Below, piece after piece: positions 1-6,043 of a stretch of DNA of 11,130 nt. Position numbers and translations under genes: made by a program. This DNA comes from Clostridia bacterium (GTDB lineage: Bacteria > Bacillota > Clostridia > Oscillospirales > CAG-272), in NCBI GenBank assembly GCA_017612495.1, contig JAGAFQ010000046.1, positions 1 to 11,130 on the forward strand, in the 5' to 3' direction. The first letter of the stretch is position 1. The number at the start of each line of letters is the position of its first letter. The notes under the pieces were generated by a model that saw nothing but the letters and a program-made list of their open reading frames with translations, ran no database searches and was not told where the DNA came from.

Positions 1-529
1 CATAGACCGAAGATATGAGAGATTTCAGCATCTCGGCGATCTTGCCGCATTCTTTTGACAATACTCCGCGCGACGATGCGGCGGCGAGCTTTAACTGCTC
101 GTCGGTCTGCGCTTCTATGGCAAGACCTACTGCTTCTGCGGCAGATAAAGAGATCTTGCCGTTTGTGAACGCGCGGCGCGTGAATTCACCGGGGCCTGCC
201 ATCTGCGCGCCCGATGCAAGCACGCTTTCAAGCACGGTCTTCGTGAGCAGGATTCCGCCGTGGCATGATATTTCCACTGTGTTTTCTCCCGTATATGAGT
301 GGGGAGCATAAAAAACGGTCGCTATACCGGTATCTATTATTTTGCCTTCTGAATATATATCGCCGAAAACCACGTTTTTTTCGCATTCGGAAAGGGGTTT
401 TTTATTTCTCGGCACAAACACCTTTTGGGCGATCTTCACGGCATCGTCGCCGGATATTCTTATTACCGCTATACCGCCTTTGCCGAAAGGAGTGGAAATT
501 GCGGCAACGGTGCTGTCAAATACGTTCAT
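1..529 (-). CDS. mnmE: tRNA uridine-5-carboxymethylaminomethyl(34) synthesis GTPase MnmE, N-terminal part (cut by window edge)
   Basis: MnmE works with MnmG in the cytoplasm to modify the wobble uridine (U34) of certain tRNAs, using a 5-formyl-THF-derived carbon and GTP hydrolysis. The window holds the first 176 codons, beginning MNVFDSTVAAISTPFGKGG; family members are usually about 455 residues. Visible are the N-terminal folate-binding domain, with IRISG near residue 23, PHSYTGENTVEISCHGG near 76-92 and GPGEFTRRAFTNGK near 112-125, and the first helix of the helical domain (SLSAAEAV). The GTPase domain and the C-terminal CxGK motif lie beyond position 1. The ATG at 529 matches the usual family start; only a weak CAGG ribosome binding site precedes it. 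It is divergent from yqeG and has its own promoter. Identification is secure; the rest of the gene cannot be judged from here. Confidence 0.95.
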   Translation of the reverse strand, partial: MNVFDSTVAAISTPFGKGGIAVIRISGDDAVKIAQKVFVPRNKKPLSECEKNVVFGDIYSEGKIIDTGIATVFYAPHSYTGENTVEISCHGGILLTKTVLESVLASGAQMAGPGEFTRRAFTNGKISLSAAEAVGLAIEAQTDEQLKLAAASSRGVLSKECGKIAEMLKSLISSVY

Positions 530-560
530 ACAAATACCTGCCATTAAAAATCTTATATAT

Positions 561-588
561 ATTATATCATTTTTGACTGCAAATGCAA
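561..588 (-). promoter_or_regulatory. Probable sigma-A promoter of mnmE
   Basis: Read on the minus strand, TTGCAT (588-583) is followed after 16 bp by a perfect TATAAT (566-561). A TGA directly before it forms an extended -10 element. The predicted transcript would start about 25 nt upstream of the mnmE ATG. This is a consensus match only. Confidence 0.65.
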
Positions 589-610
589 GACAAAGCGCCG
601 AAAGCAAAGG

Positions 611-639
611 TTGACTTTTTTTCACCGATATTATATCAT
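611..639 (+). promoter_or_regulatory. Probable sigma-A promoter of yqeG-rarA
   Basis: TTGACT (611-616), a 17-bp spacer and TATCAT (634-639) give a near-consensus promoter. It would start transcription near 646, about 27 nt before the yqeG ATG. It is back to back with the mnmE promoter. The 10-mer ATTATATCAT occurs in both elements (561-570 and 630-639), so the second copy could also fire weakly toward mnmE. Confidence 0.65.
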
Positions 640-672
640 AATATATAATAATGAAATGAAACAGAGAATCGT

Positions 673-1206
673 ATGGGAATTATTCCGAACTATGCCTATG
701 ACTCGGTATTTATGATAACTCCGGGCTTTTTGAAAGAGAATAATATAGGCGCTCTTGCCCTTGATATAGACAACACTCTGTCGCCCTATTCCGATAGTGT
801 GCCGTCAAAGGAAACTGTCGGGTTCATTCAAAAACTCAAAGCTTCGGGGATATATCTTTTCATCGTGTCAAACAACAAAGATGCGCGCATTTCGGCTTTT
901 GCAAAAACACTTGATCTGCCCTGTATATACGGCGCAAAAAAGCCGCTTTCGCATCCCACCGAAAAATTCATTTTGCAAAACGGCATCGACAAAGACACCC
1001 TTTGCGTCATCGGAGATCAGTTCTTTACCGATATGTGGCTTTCGGCAAATCTAAATGTGCGCTCGATCCTCATATCCCCCATTGATACGAGCCAAGAAAA
1101 TGCGTTCATCCGTTTCAAGCGCATACTTGAAAAGCCGCTTTGGCATTTTTCGAGAAAAAGTCTTATAAAGAAGGGAAGATGGAATATTGCAACCGTTAGC
1201 AGATAA
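673..1206 (+). CDS. yqeG: YqeG family HAD-IIIA-type phosphatase
   Basis: This is a small cytoplasmic hydrolase of the HAD superfamily, subclass IIIA, in the YqeG family common in Bacillota; its physiological substrate is not established. All four HAD motifs are visible in the 177 residues. Motif I is DIDNTL at 31-36 (nucleophile D31, acid/base D33). Motif II is SNN at 66-68. The motif III lysine lies in KKP at 89-91. Motif IV is GDQFFTD at 114-120, with metal-binding aspartates. The N-terminus (PNYAYDSV, then ITPGFLKENNI) matches the start region I recall for the family, supporting the ATG at 673, although the ribosome binding site is weak. The C-terminal residues are basic. The gene overlaps rarA by 20 bp, so the two are probably co-transcribed. 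In Bacillus yqeG sits beside yqeH and aroE, so this pairing differs. Confidence 0.9.
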   Translation: MGIIPNYAYDSVFMITPGFLKENNIGALALDIDNTLSPYSDSVPSKETVGFIQKLKASGIYLFIVSNNKDARISAFAKTLDLPCIYGAKKPLSHPTEKFILQNGIDKDTLCVIGDQFFTDMWLSANLNVRSILISPIDTSQENAFIRFKRILEKPLWHFSRKSLIKKGRWNIATVSR

Positions 1207-2440
1207 ACTGCGTCCGACGTCTTTTGACGATATTATAGGTCAAGAGCATCTTTTCGGCAAAAACGGCGCCATTACGCGAATGATCAACAGCGGCAGAATA
1301 TCCAATATGATCTTCTACGGCCCGCCCGGCATCGGCAAGACGACGACGGCGAACATCATCGCAAAAAACAGTCAGATGACTCTTTATAAGCTGAATGCCA
1401 CCACAGCAGGCATTGCCGATATAAAAGCGATAGTTTCCGATACGGGCACCATGTTCGGCAGCGGAGGCATCCTTTTATATCTCGACGAGATACAGTATTT
1501 CAATAAAAAGCAGCAGCAATCGCTTCTTGAATTTATTGAAGACGGCAGGATAACCCTCATTTCATCGACAACGGAAAATCCCTATTTTTACATATATCCC
1601 GCGCTTTTATCGAGAAGTATGGTCTTTGAATTCAAGCCGGTAGAGCCGTCGCTTATTGCAAAACGCCTTTTCTATGCGCTCGATATGCTCAATTCCGAAA
1701 CGGGCGAGAAAAAGACGATGAGCGATGAGTGCGCCCTTGCGATGGCACAGATGTCATCGGGGGACGTAAGACGTGCCATAGGCATTTTAGAAGAGACCTA
1801 TTATGCCTCGAAAAAAGAGATAACCGAAGACGACGTACGCACGATAGTGCCGCAGACAATGGGCGTGTTCGACCGTGACGGCGACGTTTTCTACGATCTT
1901 TTGAGCGCTTTGCAAAAATCCATTCGCGGCTCCGATCCCGATGCGGCGATACTTTATCTTGCGCGGCTTTTGGAATCGGGCGGACTTATTTCCGCCTGCC
2001 GACGGCTTCAGGTGATAGCCTCGGAGGATATAGGCCTTGCCTATCCTCAAGCGGCGGCTATCTGCCGCGCCTGCGTTGAAAGCGCAAGGGAACTCGGAAT
2101 GCCGGAGGCATCCATTCCGCTTTCAAATGCGACGATAATGCTTGCCACGGCGCCGAAATCGAATTCGGCAAACGAGGCGTATATCAAAGCCGAAAATGAT
2201 ATACAAACGGGTAAGGGATTAAGCTTTCCCGCGCATCTTATGGACGGTCACTACGAGGGCGCAAAGAAGCTTTCGCGTGCGCAGGGATATAAATATCCTC
2301 ACGCATATCCCAACCACTATGTATATCAACAGTATTTGCCGGACGACGTTAAAAACACAAAGTATTACGAATTCGGCGAAAACAAGACCGAGAGGGCGAG
2401 CAAAGAATATTGGGATATGATAAAAAATCCCAAAAAATAA
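1187..2440 (+). CDS. rarA: Replication-associated recombination protein RarA/MgsA-like AAA+ ATPase
   Basis: RarA (MgsA; Mgs1/WRNIP1 in eukaryotes) is a tetrameric clamp-loader-like AAA+ ATPase that acts at stalled forks and single-stranded DNA ends. The protein is 417 residues. Walker A is GPPGIGKT at 45-52, Walker B is LLYLDE at 96-101, sensor 1 lies in TTEN at 128-131, and the arginine finger is R143 in ALLSR. The C-terminal half (SGDVRRAIGILEE, ASEDIGLAYPQA, HLMDGHYEGAKKL, HAYPNHYVYQQYLPD) carries the family's helical and tetramerisation regions. The start is a TTG at 1187, chosen because MQPLADKLRP is the conserved family N-terminus and AAGGGAAG at 1171-1178 is well spaced before it. The nearby ATG at 1179 is out of frame and stops after six codons. 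An odd point: the usual DEIHRFNK reads DEIQYFNK here. The gene ends at a strong palindrome. Confidence 0.92.
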   Translation: MQPLADKLRPTSFDDIIGQEHLFGKNGAITRMINSGRISNMIFYGPPGIGKTTTANIIAKNSQMTLYKLNATTAGIADIKAIVSDTGTMFGSGGILLYLDEIQYFNKKQQQSLLEFIEDGRITLISSTTENPYFYIYPALLSRSMVFEFKPVEPSLIAKRLFYALDMLNSETGEKKTMSDECALAMAQMSSGDVRRAIGILEETYYASKKEITEDDVRTIVPQTMGVFDRDGDVFYDLLSALQKSIRGSDPDAAILYLARLLESGGLISACRRLQVIASEDIGLAYPQAAAICRACVESARELGMPEASIPLSNATIMLATAPKSNSANEAYIKAENDIQTGKGLSFPAHLMDGHYEGAKKLSRAQGYKYPHAYPNHYVYQQYLPDDVKNTKYYEFGENKTERASKEYWDMIKNPKK

Positions 2441-2476
2441 ATAAAGAACACGGCGTACGCCGTGTTCTTTATTTAT
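2437..2476. terminator. Bidirectional intrinsic terminator, 40-bp perfect palindrome
   Basis: The sequence is a perfect inverted repeat centred between 2456 and 2457, with no unpaired base over 20 bp per arm. The core of each arm is AAGAACACGGCGT. The A-rich left end and T-rich right end supply short U-runs in both directions. The palindrome includes the rarA stop codon (2438-2440) and ends two bases before the stop of the convergent gene, so one element can serve both genes. Confidence 0.88.
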
Positions 2477-2477
2477 A

Positions 2478-3515
2478 TCAAAAGATCTCTTTGCATATCT
2501 CTTCGCAAAGCAGATTTTGAGATTCAAAATCGGTGGCGGACGAATAAATCTTTTCAAGGGATAAGTGTATCTCTTTTATTTCCGCCAAAAGCGCGCACGC
2601 CTCTTTTGTTATGCTGTCGCAAAGCTTTATCAAAAAGCGCAGCTTTGTGCGCACTTTTTTGAGTTCGTCTTTTTTTATAAATCTTTCGGTGTTGATGAGA
2701 TTTGCGGCATTTGCATCGTTTGTCAGCGCAAAAACGGTGTCTCCTATCTTTATCTCTCTCGTTTCTTTCCCGATAAGTCCGGGTGAATAGACAAAACCGA
2801 GCGAATTTTTTTCGGCTTCTGTTTTAACGGCTTCGATGAACTGCTCACCCGCTTGATATTTATCATAGACATAGAATATGCGTTTTGCGCCGTTTTTATA
2901 TGAATCAAGATGTATGTGTCCTGCGCCCGATATCGCCTCGATCGGCAAACACTGCGCTACGCCTTTTTCAAAATTCGATTTTTTGATGATCCTCTTTACC
3001 GCCGCCCTCATCTTATCATAGTCGATGACTGATAAAAGCAGCATATCGATCGCCTTTTTGATCTCACCCGATGCCGAAAGATACTTGCATACGATCCGGT
3101 AAAGGTTTTCTTTTTGCAAGACCGCTTCTTCGATCTTTGCTCTGTGCTTTTTTAATTTTTCGCAGTCAAAAAATCTTCCCGTATCAATTATTCTTTCAAC
3201 GGCGCCGGGGTATCTCGCTTCGCAGATGTGGGGAGACGTTCCGTCGATTATGCCGATGTTTTCGACAATGATGCCGTCAAGGCTCTGAACGTCTGATGAA
3301 CAGCGGTATAAGATCGGCTCATATCCCTTTTGAACAGCCGCTTTTGCGATTTTTTTCATAATTGTGGATTTACCCGAGCCGGGACCGCCCTTGATTATGT
3401 AAATGCGATCGAATTTTTTCGGATTGAAAATATTCGGAAAATAGTTTTCAAAGCCACGTGAAGTATTTGCCGCACCGAAATATTCGGCGGTATTTATCAA
3501 AGAAGAAGTATCCAT
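2478..3515 (-). CDS. PRK06851-like P-loop ATPase of unknown function
   Basis: This 345-residue protein resembles the PRK06851 family of Bacillota P-loop proteins, whose role I do not know. A clear Walker A, GGPGSGKST, sits at 43-51 after the strand DRIYIIK. Downstream come RCSSDVQSLDGIIVE (71-85) and DGTSPHICEARYPGAVE (91-107), which match the family as I remember it. A charged helical region covers about 115-185. Residues 211-270 look like a second copy of the nucleotide-binding segment in which the P-loop has decayed (see findings). There is no signal peptide or membrane segment, so it is probably cytosolic. The ATG at 3515 follows GGAGG at a spacing of about 4. It is separated from gpmI by a terminator, so it is probably transcribed alone; the best promoter candidate in 3516-3571 is only a weak TAAAAT (3537-3532). 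Family assignment is from memory of motifs. Confidence 0.75.
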   Translation of the reverse strand: MDTSSLINTAEYFGAANTSRGFENYFPNIFNPKKFDRIYIIKGGPGSGKSTIMKKIAKAAVQKGYEPILYRCSSDVQSLDGIIVENIGIIDGTSPHICEARYPGAVERIIDTGRFFDCEKLKKHRAKIEEAVLQKENLYRIVCKYLSASGEIKKAIDMLLLSVIDYDKMRAAVKRIIKKSNFEKGVAQCLPIEAISGAGHIHLDSYKNGAKRIFYVYDKYQAGEQFIEAVKTEAEKNSLGFVYSPGLIGKETREIKIGDTVFALTNDANAANLINTERFIKKDELKKVRTKLRFLIKLCDSITKEACALLAEIKEIHLSLEKIYSSATDFESQNLLCEEICKEIF

Positions 3516-3571
3516 ATACCCTCCGCAAAGTATTTTACATAGAAATACTATGCAGAGGAACGTATAAAGTT

Positions 3572-3599
3572 AAAAAAGCACCGCTTTTGCGGTGCTTTT
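3572..3599 (-). terminator. Intrinsic terminator of gpmI
   Basis: An 11-bp perfect stem (3574-3584 paired with 3589-3599, GC-rich core GCACCGC) with a TTTT loop lies four bases past the gpmI stop. On the minus strand the hairpin runs straight into six T residues (complement of 3577-3572). This is a textbook rho-independent terminator and isolates gpmI from the downstream P-loop gene. Confidence 0.88.
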
Positions 3600-3603
3600 C
3601 GTT

Positions 3604-5256
3604 TTATTTTTCTTCAATGAGCGATTCATCCCACATATCGGGGGCAGAGTAGCCGAGCAGATTGACGACGGTCGCGGCAACGTTTGATAGTCCGAACGTG
3701 TCTTTTTGCGCCTTGACTGCATAGGGCTTATTCTCTCGCTTATCGTATATGATGAACGGAACGGGATTTAACGTATGGCTCGTCTTTGCCTTCATCTTGC
3801 CGTCTTTTGACAATTTCGGCATACCCTTTTTGTCGAGCTCATACATTTCATCGGAGTTGCCGTGGTCTGCGGTAATGCAGGCAACGCCTTGCGCCGCATC
3901 TACGGCAGATAAGATCCTTGCGATCTGCAAATCGAGCGCTTCAAGGCTCACGATCGTCGCATCGATGCTGCCGGTGTGTCCGACCATATCGCCGTTGGGA
4001 AAGTTTACTCTTATCGACTTATACTTGCCGGAGTTTATCACCTCTATCAAGCGGTCGGCGATCTCGGCGCATTTCATCCACGGGCGCTGTTCAAAGGGAA
4101 CGATATCGGATTTGATCTCTTCATAAGTTTCGGTCTTCTCATCGAAATATCCGCTCTTGTTGCCGTTCCAGAAATATGTGACGTGGCCGTATTTCTGCGT
4201 TTCGCTGATGGCAAACTGATTTATTCCGCTTTCTGCCAGATATTCGCCCATCGTGTTCGTGATGTTCGGCGGGCAGACAAGATAGTTCTTCGGAATGTGC
4301 AGATCGCCGTCATATTCGAGCATACCCGCAAAGACGACTTTGGGATAGCGCACTCTGTCAAAGCAGGTGAAATCTTCTTCGTCAAAGGCGCGAGAGATCT
4401 CTATCGAGCGGTCGCCGCGGAAGTTATAGAAGACAACGGCGTCGCCGTCGTTTACGGTTCCTACGGGCTTTTCGTCTTTTGCGATGACGAAAGCGTCGAG
4501 ATCCTGATCTATTGCGTGCGTTTCTTTGCGGTATGTTTCGATAGCCTCTTTTGCAGACGCGAATTGACGTCCGATGCCCAAAACGTGAGTATCCCAACCG
4601 CGCTTCACCATATTCCAATCGGCTTGATAACGGTCCATGGTGATCTTCATTCTGCCGCCGCCCGAGGCGATCATAACGTCAAACGAAGAGTCGCGGAGCG
4701 TATTTAAAAATTCCTCGAACGGCTCGACGTAATCAAGAGCCGACGTTTCGCCGACGTCTCTGCCGTCAAGCAGAATGTGAATTCTGACCTTGCCGATCTT
4801 TTCTTCTTTTGCACGGCAGACGAGTGCTTTCAAGTGGGAAATGTTGGAATGTACGTTGCCGTCTGAAAAAAGACCCAAAAAGTGAAGAACGGAGTTGTTG
4901 TCGCGGCACTGTTTTACGATCTTTTCCCAAGCATCCGATTTATAAATGGTGCCTTCTTCAATAGATTTGGAAACGAGCTTTGCGCCCTGGCTGAAAACCT
5001 GTCCGCTGCCGAGAGCATTATGGCCGACCTCGGAGTTGCCCATATCGTCATCGGAGGGAAGACCTACTGCGGTGCCGTGCGCTTTGAGTTTTAAGCAGGG
5101 AAAATCTTTCATTATTCTGTCAAGAGTGGGGGTGTTTGCCATCTTGAAAGCGTTGCCGCATTCGTTATCGCTGAGCGCTACTCCGTCCATGACGATGGTG
5201 ACAACGGGTCCCATCGGTGCTTGAAATGTATTGTGTTTTTTTAAGATGTGGTTCAT
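3604..5256 (-). CDS. gpmI: 2,3-bisphosphoglycerate-independent phosphoglycerate mutase, long plant-type form
   Basis: iPGM interconverts 3- and 2-phosphoglycerate in glycolysis and gluconeogenesis, using two divalent metal ions (usually Mn) and a phosphoserine intermediate. It belongs to the alkaline phosphatase superfamily and acts in the cytosol. Catalytic elements are all present: D24 in MDGV, nucleophile S75 in DMGNSEVGHN (71-80), H136 in SDGNVHS, DGRD at 164-167, GGGRM at 199-203, FRGDR at 279-283, NGDMVGHTG at 421-429, TADHGNSD at 462-469, and H494 in TSHTLNPVP. At 550 residues it is longer than the usual bacterial form (about 510). Stretches such as KAHGTAVGLPSDDDMGNSE, MDRYQADWNMVKRGWD and YFWNGNKSGYF follow the plant enzyme as I remember it. 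The ATG at 5256 follows GGAG six bases away. It is monocistronic, with its own promoter and terminator. Confidence 0.95.
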   Translation of the reverse strand: MNHILKKHNTFQAPMGPVVTIVMDGVALSDNECGNAFKMANTPTLDRIMKDFPCLKLKAHGTAVGLPSDDDMGNSEVGHNALGSGQVFSQGAKLVSKSIEEGTIYKSDAWEKIVKQCRDNNSVLHFLGLFSDGNVHSNISHLKALVCRAKEEKIGKVRIHILLDGRDVGETSALDYVEPFEEFLNTLRDSSFDVMIASGGGRMKITMDRYQADWNMVKRGWDTHVLGIGRQFASAKEAIETYRKETHAIDQDLDAFVIAKDEKPVGTVNDGDAVVFYNFRGDRSIEISRAFDEEDFTCFDRVRYPKVVFAGMLEYDGDLHIPKNYLVCPPNITNTMGEYLAESGINQFAISETQKYGHVTYFWNGNKSGYFDEKTETYEEIKSDIVPFEQRPWMKCAEIADRLIEVINSGKYKSIRVNFPNGDMVGHTGSIDATIVSLEALDLQIARILSAVDAAQGVACITADHGNSDEMYELDKKGMPKLSKDGKMKAKTSHTLNPVPFIIYDKRENKPYAVKAQKDTFGLSNVAATVVNLLGYSAPDMWDESLIEEK

Positions 5257-5298
5257 AACGTTCTCCGTATTTGCAAAAATTTGTTGAATTACCCATAC

Positions 5299-5327
5299 AT
5301 TATATTATCTTTTGCCTTTTTTTGCAA
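5299..5327 (-). promoter_or_regulatory. Probable sigma-A promoter of gpmI
   Basis: On the minus strand TTGCAA (5327-5322), a 17-bp spacer and a perfect TATAAT (5304-5299) predict a start near 5292. This leaves a leader of about 36 nt before the gpmI ATG, with the ribosome binding site at its end. Confidence 0.75.
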
Positions 5328-5352
5328 TACAAATCGAAAAAAACGGCAAAGA

Positions 5353-5364
5353 GAACAAATGTTC
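5353..5364. promoter_or_regulatory. LexA/DinR-like inverted repeat (possible SOS box)
   Basis: GAACAAATGTTC matches the Gram-positive LexA (DinR) core GAAC-N4-GTTC and fits the R/Y preferences in the spacer. The outer bases deviate (A instead of C on the left, G instead of C on the right). It lies 25 bp upstream of the gpmI -35 and about 90 bp upstream of the mraZ -35. That is not the usual place for a repressor site, so function is uncertain. Confidence 0.3.
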
Positions 5365-5380
5365 GCGAAAGGCGCGAACA
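5360..5380. repeat. Inverted repeat nested with the GAAC site
   Basis: TGTTCGCG (5360-5367) and CGCGAACA (5373-5380) form an 8-bp perfect stem with an AAAGG loop. Its left arm shares GTTC with the LexA-like site. The octamer GAACAAAT occurs twice, 23 bp apart (5353 and 5376), and GTTCG recurs at 5394-5398. No T-run follows on either strand, so it is not a terminator. It looks like a protein-binding region. Confidence 0.45.
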
Positions 5381-5456
5381 AATATAAAATTCTGTTCGTA
5401 TTTTTTTAGAAATATTAAATTTTTCGTTTATTTTGCGTTTTTTACATATTTATTTG

Positions 5457-5486
5457 TTGCAAACGGTGGTTTTTGTGGTTTATAAT
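5457..5486 (+). promoter_or_regulatory. Probable sigma-A promoter of the mraZ (dcw) operon
   Basis: TTGCAA (5457-5462), an 18-bp spacer and a perfect TATAAT (5481-5486) predict a start near 5493, about 115 nt before the mraZ start codon. The predicted start falls at the beginning of the GTGG repeat array, so a bound repressor would block initiation or early elongation. Confidence 0.72.
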
Positions 5487-5490
5487 ATTG

Positions 5491-5530
5491 ATGAAAGTGG
5501 ATGAAAGTGGTTTTATGTGGTTGATTGTGG
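5491..5530 (+). promoter_or_regulatory. Probable MraZ operator: four 10-bp direct repeats
   Basis: Four consecutive 10-bp units each end in GTGG: ATGAAAGTGG twice (5491-5510), then TTTTATGTGG, then TTGATTGTGG. T at unit position 2 and GTGG at positions 7-10 are invariant. MraZ of E. coli binds TGGGN repeats spaced by 5 nt (10-bp period), and Mollicute MraZ binds AAAGTG-type repeats. The first two units contain AAAGTGG exactly. Position just downstream of the -10, period and box sequence all support autoregulation by the adjacent mraZ. Confidence 0.78.
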
Positions 5531-5534
5531 ATAA
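5526..5534 (-). promoter_or_regulatory. Perfect consensus DnaA box
   Basis: The minus strand reads TTATCCACA, the exact consensus DnaA box. It overlaps the GTGG of the fourth MraZ repeat by four bases, so DnaA and MraZ could compete. A 9-mer can occur by chance, and I saw no second perfect box nearby. DnaA control of the homologous mraZ-ftsL operon has been described in Bacillus subtilis, which makes a role plausible. Confidence 0.5.
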
Positions 5535-5593
5535 TATTCGACCGAAAAACCTAAAAAACTATAAAAATCGATTGCAAAGCGAGTTTAGCTGTG

Positions 5594-5600
5594 AAGGAGG
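5594..5600 (+). promoter_or_regulatory. Strong Shine-Dalgarno that fixes the mraZ start
   Basis: AAGGAGG (continuing GTGG) lies 8 nt before the GTG at 5609. An in-frame GTG at 5591 overlaps this site and has no ribosome binding site of its own, so the downstream GTG is the real start. Confidence 0.85.
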
Positions 5601-5608
5601 TGGAAAAC

Positions 5609-6028
5609 GTGTTTTTGGGTGAGTATAGTCATACTATCGATACGAAGGGCAGGCTGTTTATGCCCTCGAAATTCAGAGAAGAACTTAAAGACACGTTTTT
5701 CGTCACCAAAAGCGTAGATACCTGCCTTGCAGTTTATTCGAGTGAAGAATGGACACGCTTCACCGACAAAATAAATGCGTTACCCGAGATCCAGTCGCGC
5801 AAGATCCGCCGTTTTCTTTTCAGTGCGGCGACGGAGGTAAGCCCCGATTTGCAGGGCAGAATACTTTTGCCGTCAAATCTGCGCGAATATGCGAAGCTTG
5901 AAAAAGCGGTGACCGTCGTCGGTGTCGGCGATCATATTGAGATCTGGTCTGAGGAATCATTCAAGAACGAGCTTTCGAGCGAGGACGTTTCCGATATCGA
6001 GCAAACCTTGATAAGCCTCGGATTTTAA
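5609..6028 (+). CDS. mraZ: Transcriptional regulator MraZ
   Basis: MraZ is a ring-forming DNA-binding protein with two SpoVT/AbrB-like half-domains; it usually heads and autoregulates the dcw operon. The chosen GTG start gives 139 residues beginning (M)FLGEYSHTIDTKGR, the standard family N-terminus (family usually about 143). An upstream in-frame GTG at 5591 would add six residues, but it coincides with the ribosome binding site. Both signature DxxGR motifs are present, DTKGR at 11-15 and DLQGR at 80-84, each followed by the conserved hydrophobic-P pattern (LFMPSKFR, ILLPSNLR). rsmH follows after 15 bp, so the two are co-transcribed. The GTGG repeat array upstream is the likely binding site of this protein. 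Nothing is truncated. Confidence 0.96.
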   Translation: MFLGEYSHTIDTKGRLFMPSKFREELKDTFFVTKSVDTCLAVYSSEEWTRFTDKINALPEIQSRKIRRFLFSAATEVSPDLQGRILLPSNLREYAKLEKAVTVVGVGDHIEIWSEESFKNELSSEDVSDIEQTLISLGF

Positions 6029-6043
6029 TACGGGTAAAGAGTA

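Noticed and set aside
265..614. Plus-strand open frames of about 90-103 codons over the mnmE start region
   Set aside because: They run opposite mnmE and its promoter, with sequences rich in arginine and phenylalanine that look like antisense translation.
3976..4707. Long open frame (243 codons) on the plus strand inside gpmI
   Set aside because: It lies wholly opposite a fully conserved enzyme, has no ribosome binding site I can see, and its translation resembles no family. It reflects the codon bias of the sense gene.
5360..5380. Hairpin read as a terminator for either divergent gene
   Set aside because: No T-run follows on either strand, and it lies upstream of both genes, not downstream of one.
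5526..5534. The DnaA box as a sign of a replication origin
   Set aside because: A single box without a cluster, without dnaA or dnaN nearby, and inside a promoter; an origin is not supported.
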